From contig SYDV01000433.1 in the NCBI GenBank assembly GCA_005801395.1, positions 1 through 12,877 of the forward strand: a stretch of DNA of 12,877 nucleotides. The letters run 5' to 3'. The stretch comes from Planctomycetia bacterium. GTDB lineage: Bacteria > Planctomycetota > UBA11346. Position numbers and translations under genes: made by a program. The notes under the pieces were generated by a model. It worked only from the letters and a program-made list of their open reading frames with translations, was not told the DNA's origin and did not search any database. Shown here piece by piece: positions 8,268 through 12,877 of this stretch (within the stretch, counting starts at the first letter, position 1; each line of letters begins with the position of its first letter).

Positions 8268-8364
8268 AAAGCTGTTTTTCTTTTACTTGTCCCTTAGTTT
8301 CTCTTCTTTCGTTGGAGACGGGAAAAGCATGTAACGCATTGGTTATTCCTGGTATTACCTTTGC

Positions 8365-10326
8365 ATGCATTCCCTTTTTTCACTCAAGTCCCCGTGTTTT
8401 CAGCTGTTTTCGTTGAGAACAGCGCTGCGGCAGAGTGCTGTTCTCTGGTTAGCGTGCTGCCTTGGACCGTCACTACACGCAGTCGAAAACCACCAGGTCA
8501 GTGGTGAATTTCTCAAGCAACATTGCCTGTCATGTCATTCGTCGACTAAGAAAAAGGGTGATGTTGATCTAGAGAACTTACCCATTCCTGGGACCAATGC
8601 CGATAGCGATCATCGTTGGGACGCCATTCGTCAGGTTTTGGCTGAGCAAGAAATGCCGCCAAGTAATAAACCGCAACCGACTCAACCAGAACGTGATCGG
8701 ATCATTGCTTGGATTGATCAATTATTCGATGGCCCTAATGGTGGACTTCCCACTGATCCTGGTTGGGTCAGTGCGCATCGATTAACGCGTAACGAATATA
8801 ATCGAACCATTCAGGATTTACTTGGTGTCGGTGGAAATCCCGCTGATTTATTTCCCGCTGAAAACGACGGCGGGTCAGGCAGCTTTGATAATAATTCTGA
8901 TACACTCTACGTTTCACCATTGCTGATGGAACGCCTGCTTGATCTGTCGTTATCTTTAGTGACTAAAGCAAAACCCGAACGCCTCGGCATAGTGACCCCA
9001 GCGGCATCACCCGACGGTATGAGCCGTGTCGAATCTGAACGCCGAGCGGCAGAACAATCACTCGCTACTTTTTTACCGCGCGCTTGGCGCCGCCCTGTAC
9101 AAGACGATGAAATTCAAGCTCACTTAACCATTTATACCCAGGCAATTGAGCGCAGCCGCCTCAATCATCAAGATGCTTTAAGGCTCTGTCATGCCGCGGC
9201 ACTGACCTCGCCAAACTTTCTATTTCGCATGGAGCACTCACAGCAAGGAAATCAACCGTACGTATTAAACCCGTATGAAATTGCTAATCGACTGTCTTAT
9301 TTCTTGTGGTCATCAATGCCCGACGAAACATTGTTCCAGGCGGCGAAAAATGGTTCGCTAGCTAAACCAGAAGGCATTTCAGCACAAGTCACTCGCCTAC
9401 TCGCTAGTAACAAATCACAGGTTCTACCAAAACAATTCATGGGCCAATGGTTGGGCACCGACGACTTGACTCGCGGATTCGGTCCCGACGAACAATTTTT
9501 TAAAAAGGTCTACGACCACAAATTGCGGAATGCGATGATTGAAGAGCCGGTCGTGTTTATGAGCGAACTCATCAAAAACAATGGGAGTTTAACCGAATTA
9601 ATCGACTGTAATTACGTGTTCGTTAATGATCTTTTAGCTAAGCATTATGGACTACCGGAACAAAAAGATGCTAAATTCGTTCGTGTTGAGATTGCCAATG
9701 GTCAACGAGGTGGATTGATTAGCATGGCAGGCGTATTGGCGATTACCTCGCGTCCTGCTCGCACCAGTCCGGTGATTCGCGGGAAATGGATTCTGCAAGA
9801 ATTACTCTCGTATCCTCCGCCACCACCTCCGCCGAATGTTCCGCCTCTGCCAGAAACTAAAAACGACAAAAAGGATCTCACCACCTTGCGCCAACGTTTA
9901 GAGCGCCATCGGTCGGATCCCGCTTGTAATGGCTGTCATCAACGAATTGATCCACTCGGTTTTGGCTTAGAAAATTATGACGCCATCGGTCGCTGGCGCA
10001 GCATGGGCGATCATGGCGAAACGTTAGATACCGTGGGCACCTTACCCAACGGCGAAACGTTTGATGGGCCGCAGCAACTAAAAAAATTACTCGTTGCACG
10101 ACAAGATCGCATCATGCAAACCGTGGTCGAGCGTCTACTCTCCTACGCTCTCAGTCGTGGACTAGAGCGGCATGACCGCGCTACCGTGCGTCAAATTACC
10201 AAAAATATCGCTGCCGATAACTACCGCGCACAAACGCTCATTCGCGAAATTGCCCTCAGCCTGCCATTTCGCTATAAACGTAATCCGACCATAGCCACAT
10301 CGCCAACTTCCCAGGCGACGAATTAA
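8365..10326 (+). CDS. PSCyt3-type cytochrome protein (DUF1587/1595/1592/1588/1585)
   Basis: This 653-residue protein has a long N-terminal signal (hydrophobic core AVLWLACCLGPSLHA, about 25-39), then a cytochrome-like domain with C54-L-S-C57-H58 and M97 in EMPPS as a possible axial ligand. The domains that follow are PSD3/DUF1587 (HRLTRNEYNRTIQDLLG, about 138-200), PSD5/DUF1595 (LPRAWRRPVQDDEI, about 228-290), PSD4/DUF1592 (NPYEIANRLSYFLWSSMPDE, about 300-425), PSCyt3/DUF1588 with a proline run at 484-490 and the haem motif C521-N-G-C524-H525 followed by IDPLGFGLENYD (about 445-545), and PSD2/DUF1585 (about 573-640). Only about 30 residues join DUF1587 to DUF1595, where many relatives carry an inserted binding domain, so this is a compact form. 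The start codon has no good ribosome binding site; the ATG at 8365 is chosen because it gives a full signal peptide. The DUF1552 gene follows after 15 bases. Confidence 0.95.
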   Translation: MHSLFSLKSPCFQLFSLRTALRQSAVLWLACCLGPSLHAVENHQVSGEFLKQHCLSCHSSTKKKGDVDLENLPIPGTNADSDHRWDAIRQVLAEQEMPPSNKPQPTQPERDRIIAWIDQLFDGPNGGLPTDPGWVSAHRLTRNEYNRTIQDLLGVGGNPADLFPAENDGGSGSFDNNSDTLYVSPLLMERLLDLSLSLVTKAKPERLGIVTPAASPDGMSRVESERRAAEQSLATFLPRAWRRPVQDDEIQAHLTIYTQAIERSRLNHQDALRLCHAAALTSPNFLFRMEHSQQGNQPYVLNPYEIANRLSYFLWSSMPDETLFQAAKNGSLAKPEGISAQVTRLLASNKSQVLPKQFMGQWLGTDDLTRGFGPDEQFFKKVYDHKLRNAMIEEPVVFMSELIKNNGSLTELIDCNYVFVNDLLAKHYGLPEQKDAKFVRVEIANGQRGGLISMAGVLAITSRPARTSPVIRGKWILQELLSYPPPPPPPNVPPLPETKNDKKDLTTLRQRLERHRSDPACNGCHQRIDPLGFGLENYDAIGRWRSMGDHGETLDTVGTLPNGETFDGPQQLKKLLVARQDRIMQTVVERLLSYALSRGLERHDRATVRQITKNIAADNYRAQTLIREIALSLPFRYKRNPTIATSPTSQATN

Positions 10327-10341
10327 ATTGAGGACCAACCG

Positions 10342-11763
10342 ATGAGAAATTCCTCCTGGAGTATTCCCCGACGCACCTTGCTGCGAGGCCTTGGGGTTGC
10401 TGTCGCATTACCGATGCTCGACATCATGGCTCCGTTAGAAGCATTGGCTAATGAGCCAAAAAATGCCACTAACCCAGGCTTCATCGCACCGAAAAAACCG
10501 GTGCGGCTGATGATGATGAATCTACCCTGTGGTACGTATCGCAAAGAATGGGGCGTCGATGAACCAGGTCCAATTGGTACCTTTAAACCAATGCTCGAAC
10601 CGCTCCAGGCATTTGCCGCAGATATTACCTTGTTCTCAAATTTGATGAATAAATCCGCGACCGCCGATTCGATTGCACATTACGCCAATGAACAATTATG
10701 GACGAGCACGGTGGTGAAGAAAACGACTGGCGCTGATCTCAACGCTGGTGGCGTTTCAGTGGACCAATTAATTGCGCGACAAACAGCATCAGTAACGCGT
10801 TTTCCATCTATTAATTTGGGAATGATGGCTCCCGTCAGCGGTACCGACAGCGGTTGGTCACGCGTTTACAACAATCAATTATCTTGGAGCACACCGACCA
10901 CGCCGGTACCGAATGAAATAGATCCTAAGCGCGCCTTTGGTCGACTGTTTCGCAATGCTGGTGGAAAAGATGCCGTTGCGTCTGGCGGAATTGACATGGG
11001 TATTCCAGAAGATGCGCGAAAAAGCGTGCTCGATAAAGTCATGGCTGATGCCAGTGCCCTACGCAATAAAGCAAGTGTTGCAGACCAGCGAAAACTCGAT
11101 GAATATTTAACCGCCGTGCGCGATGTCGAACAACAAATTGAGCGAGAAATTGCTGCAAACACAAAAGAGCGTCCGCTTGATCCCGCAGCAACGCGTGCGG
11201 TTGGCGAATTAGGTGGCACTTTATTAGCCTTCGATGGACGCGATCACACCAAACGCCTGCGCCTAATGCTTGATCTCGCTGTGCTGGCGTTCTGGACCGA
11301 TTCAACACGAGTCGCAACCTTTATGTTTGGACATGAACGTAATGATCTCAATTACTCGTTCATTGATGGAGTTAAGTCTGGTCATCACGAATCCTCGCAT
11401 CACGGAGAAAGCGCGGAAAAACTTGATTATTTCCGACGCATTAATCTCTGGCACGCCGAACAAGTCGCTTACCTGTTAGAGCGCATGAAAAATCTTAGCG
11501 AAGCCGACGGAACGTCGATGTTAGATAATAGCCTCGTATTCTGGGGCGGAGCACTCAACGACGGTAATAATCATGGACGCGAAAATCTGCCCATCCTACT
11601 TGCTGGAAAAGGCGGTGGCGGCATTAAACCTGGACGTCATCTAGAATTACCAAAGAAAACTCCACTAGCGAATCTCTATCTATCGCTATTCCCACACCTC
11701 GGCGTCAAAGCCGCTTCATTTGCTGATTCAACGGGAATGATTGATCAGCTGACAAGTTCATAA
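10342..11763 (+). CDS. HXXSHH (DUF1552) protein with Tat signal
   Basis: The 473-residue product begins with a twin-arginine signal, IPRRTLLRGLG at residues 8-18, followed by a hydrophobic segment with PMLDIM. The defining HxxSHH motif is present as H349-E-S-S-H353-H354, preceded by FMFGHERNDLNYSF. Other family features are RLMMMNLPCGTYRKEWG (55-71), a basic segment AVRDVEQQIEREI (258-270), and a C-terminal VFWGGALNDGNNHGRENLPILLAGKGGG block, equivalent to the GGEFGRT/AGGG region of DUF1501. TGAGGA at 10329-10334 lies 7 bases before the ATG and is a good ribosome binding site. Genes of this family commonly sit directly after PSCyt3-type cytochromes, as here, which suggests a working pair outside the cytoplasm. 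No biochemical activity is established for it. Confidence 0.95.
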   Translation: MRNSSWSIPRRTLLRGLGVAVALPMLDIMAPLEALANEPKNATNPGFIAPKKPVRLMMMNLPCGTYRKEWGVDEPGPIGTFKPMLEPLQAFAADITLFSNLMNKSATADSIAHYANEQLWTSTVVKKTTGADLNAGGVSVDQLIARQTASVTRFPSINLGMMAPVSGTDSGWSRVYNNQLSWSTPTTPVPNEIDPKRAFGRLFRNAGGKDAVASGGIDMGIPEDARKSVLDKVMADASALRNKASVADQRKLDEYLTAVRDVEQQIEREIAANTKERPLDPAATRAVGELGGTLLAFDGRDHTKRLRLMLDLAVLAFWTDSTRVATFMFGHERNDLNYSFIDGVKSGHHESSHHGESAEKLDYFRRINLWHAEQVAYLLERMKNLSEADGTSMLDNSLVFWGGALNDGNNHGRENLPILLAGKGGGGIKPGRHLELPKKTPLANLYLSLFPHLGVKAASFADSTGMIDQLTSS

Positions 11764-11856
11764 TACCAATTCCGAGTCAACATTGCCAAATTCGAAAGAA
11801 GAGTAACGGTAACCCATTCTTTCCTTATATCCGGCATGCTTGACTCAGAATTCTTA
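11764..11856. repeat. Nested long inverted repeat
   Basis: A 24-base arm at 11764-11787 pairs with 11833-11856 at 18 of 24 positions; the core 11768-11780 pairs with 11840-11852 at 12 of 13. Nested inside, GAAAGAA (11794-11800) pairs perfectly with TTCTTTC (11817-11823). The structure starts at the first base after the DUF1552 stop codon. No T-run follows the 3' arm, so it is not a classical intrinsic terminator. It could be a 3' processing or termination structure, or a small palindromic repeat element. No second copy was noticed in the window. Confidence 0.55.
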
Positions 11857-11948
11857 CCGTACAAAACACATTGCAATCGACCATGCGATGCAGCAGCGCC
11901 GCCGCTGTACCGCCATATTCCCATATTTTTCCTCCCTTTAATACTTTA

Positions 11949-12877
11949 ATGTCTGTCACTCTTTCGATGATGAACCACCCCCTCCGTCTACCGGAAATCG
12001 CTATAATCAACCCTTTCCTGTCCTGCTGCGCATTGACCTTGCTTGCCCTGTCGCTGTCAGCTGGCGAAACCCCGGTGCGCGTGCTGATCTGGGATGAACA
12101 GCAGCCAGAGCAAAAACAGGCGTATGGCGACAAGTTTCTCGGCGAGACCATCGCAGCGCACCTCGCCACTCGCCCTGGATTTAGCGTCACCTCGGTCGCA
12201 CTCAGCGCGCCGGAGCAGGGTCTGGATGAGCCGACGCTGGACCGCACCGACGTGCTGGTCTGGTGGAGTCATCGCAAGAATGGCGACGTCGATAATGCTC
12301 GCGTCGAACGCGTCGTCAGTCGGGTACAGGCTGGCCGTTTGTCGCTGATCGCTATCCACTCTGCGCACTGGGCAAAACCTTTCGTGCGCTTGATGCAGGA
12401 GCGCGCCAAGGCAGACGCAATAGCACAGCTACCCGAAGCCGAACGCGCTACGGCACGTTGGACTTTCACCTACAAGAACCCGCTCGGTCAGATGGTGAAG
12501 GCCGATGCACCGCTGACCCCGGCGGTGGAGAAAAAAGGTGAGGAATGGCAGCTTGCCTTACCACGTTGCATCTTCCCGGCTTATCGCGCCGACGGCGCAC
12601 CAAGCCAGGTCTCGACGCTGATGCCCGATCATCCTATCGCCAAGGGATTGCCGGCGATCTGGGTCATTCCGCAGTCCGAAATGTATGGTGGCCCCTTCCA
12701 CGTGCCCAAGGCTGACGCGGTCATCTTCAGCGAACGCTGGGATAAGGGCGAGAGCTTCAACTCTAGCGGCAGCGTCTGGCAGGTGGGCAAGGGTCGGGTG
12801 TTCTATTTCCGCCCAGGGCACGAGACCTATGCCATCTTCAAACAAGCACAGCCACTGCTAGTGATCGAGAACGCAGC
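11949..12877 (+). CDS. ThuA-domain protein, exported, C-terminus cut by window
   Basis: The frame is open to the window edge and encodes 309 residues. After a signal-like segment (FLSCCALTLLALSLSAGE, about 23-40) it reads VRVLIWDEQQPEQKQAYG, then TDVLVWWSHRKNGDVD, LIAIHSAHWAKPF, MPDHPIAKGLP, EMYGGPF and GKGRVFYFRPGHETY. These are hallmarks of the ThuA (trehalose utilisation) family, which has a class I glutamine amidotransferase-like fold and occurs near sugar-utilisation genes; the enzymatic role of this exported type is uncertain. Few residues seem to be missing, since PGHETY normally lies about 25-35 residues from the end. The start is uncertain: in-frame ATGs lie at 11883, 11949, 11967 and 11970, none with a clear ribosome binding site. 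I chose 11949 because it gives a sensible signal peptide. The gene is richer in GC and uses far fewer TTA leucine codons than its neighbours. Confidence 0.88.
   Translation, partial: MSVTLSMMNHPLRLPEIAIINPFLSCCALTLLALSLSAGETPVRVLIWDEQQPEQKQAYGDKFLGETIAAHLATRPGFSVTSVALSAPEQGLDEPTLDRTDVLVWWSHRKNGDVDNARVERVVSRVQAGRLSLIAIHSAHWAKPFVRLMQERAKADAIAQLPEAERATARWTFTYKNPLGQMVKADAPLTPAVEKKGEEWQLALPRCIFPAYRADGAPSQVSTLMPDHPIAKGLPAIWVIPQSEMYGGPFHVPKADAVIFSERWDKGESFNSSGSVWQVGKGRVFYFRPGHETYAIFKQAQPLLVIENA

Noticed and set aside
8264..8286. Possible terminator hairpin GTAAAAAG / CTTTTAC after the second DUF1501 gene
   Set aside because: The stem is AT-rich, has a bulge and is expected to be very unstable. The 97-base gap to the next gene holds no other clear signal, so read-through into the next pair is possible.
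9816..9846. Proline run in the PSCyt3-type protein as a novel feature
   Set aside because: A proline-rich stretch before the CxxCH motif is usual in the DUF1588 region of this family.
10875..11219. 114-codon minus-strand frame inside the DUF1552 gene
   Set aside because: Low-complexity Ser/Arg-rich peptide opposite conserved coding sequence; no start context.
11825..12247. 140-codon minus-strand frame over the start of the ThuA gene
   Set aside because: The opposite strand encodes a recognisable ThuA domain through this stretch; the minus frame is a by-product of GC-rich coding sequence.
1..12877. CRISPR arrays, tRNA/rRNA genes, transposases, toxin-antitoxin or defence genes
   Set aside because: Looked for on both strands; no repeat arrays, tRNA-like cloverleaf or relevant protein motifs were seen.

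Overview
The window looks like chromosomal DNA from the Planctomycetota, or possibly the Verrucomicrobiota. The evidence is protein families that are massively expanded in those phyla and rare elsewhere: PSCyt1/PSCyt2(DUF1549)/PSD1(DUF1553) cytochrome proteins, Tat-exported DUF1501 proteins, a PSD3/PSD5/PSD4/PSCyt3/PSD2 cytochrome protein, and a Tat-exported HXXSHH (DUF1552) protein. GC is moderate and leucine is often TTA, except at the right edge. No rRNA, tRNA, CRISPR array, transposase or phage gene was seen.

Layout, left to right. (1) 2-1991, plus strand: the C-terminal end of a PSD1 protein followed by, and close to overlapping, a DUF1501 protein. (2) 2054-2809, minus strand: a DUF2071 protein convergent with the first pair. 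(3) 2810-3190: a 381-base divergent intergenic region. (4) 3191-8267, plus strand: a 1207-residue PSCyt1-PSCyt2-PSD1 protein and, 4 bases later, a second DUF1501 protein. (5) 8365-11763, plus strand: a 653-residue PSCyt3-type cytochrome and, 15 bases later, a DUF1552 protein. (6) 11764-11948: an intergenic stretch with a large nested inverted repeat. (7) 11949 to the right edge: a nearly complete ThuA-domain protein with a signal peptide, in clearly more GC-rich DNA.

The same design recurs three times. A cytochrome c-type multidomain protein is encoded directly upstream of a protein with a twin-arginine signal. In the two complete pairs the cytochrome has a Sec-type signal peptide and two CxxCH haem motifs. 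This suggests that the two partners meet in the periplasm or at the cell surface, the cytochrome partner being exported unfolded and haem-loaded outside, and the DUF1501/DUF1552 partner exported folded. The biochemical role of these pairs is not established. Proposed links to polymer degradation or redox chemistry are inference. The ThuA protein is in a family often found near sugar-catabolism genes in these phyla.

The most notable points are a duplicated domain inserted in the middle of the 1207-residue protein, the nested inverted repeat after the DUF1552 gene, the composition change at the ThuA gene, and the threefold repetition of the cytochrome/Tat-protein pair. I do not see a clearly new defence, mobile or RNA system.
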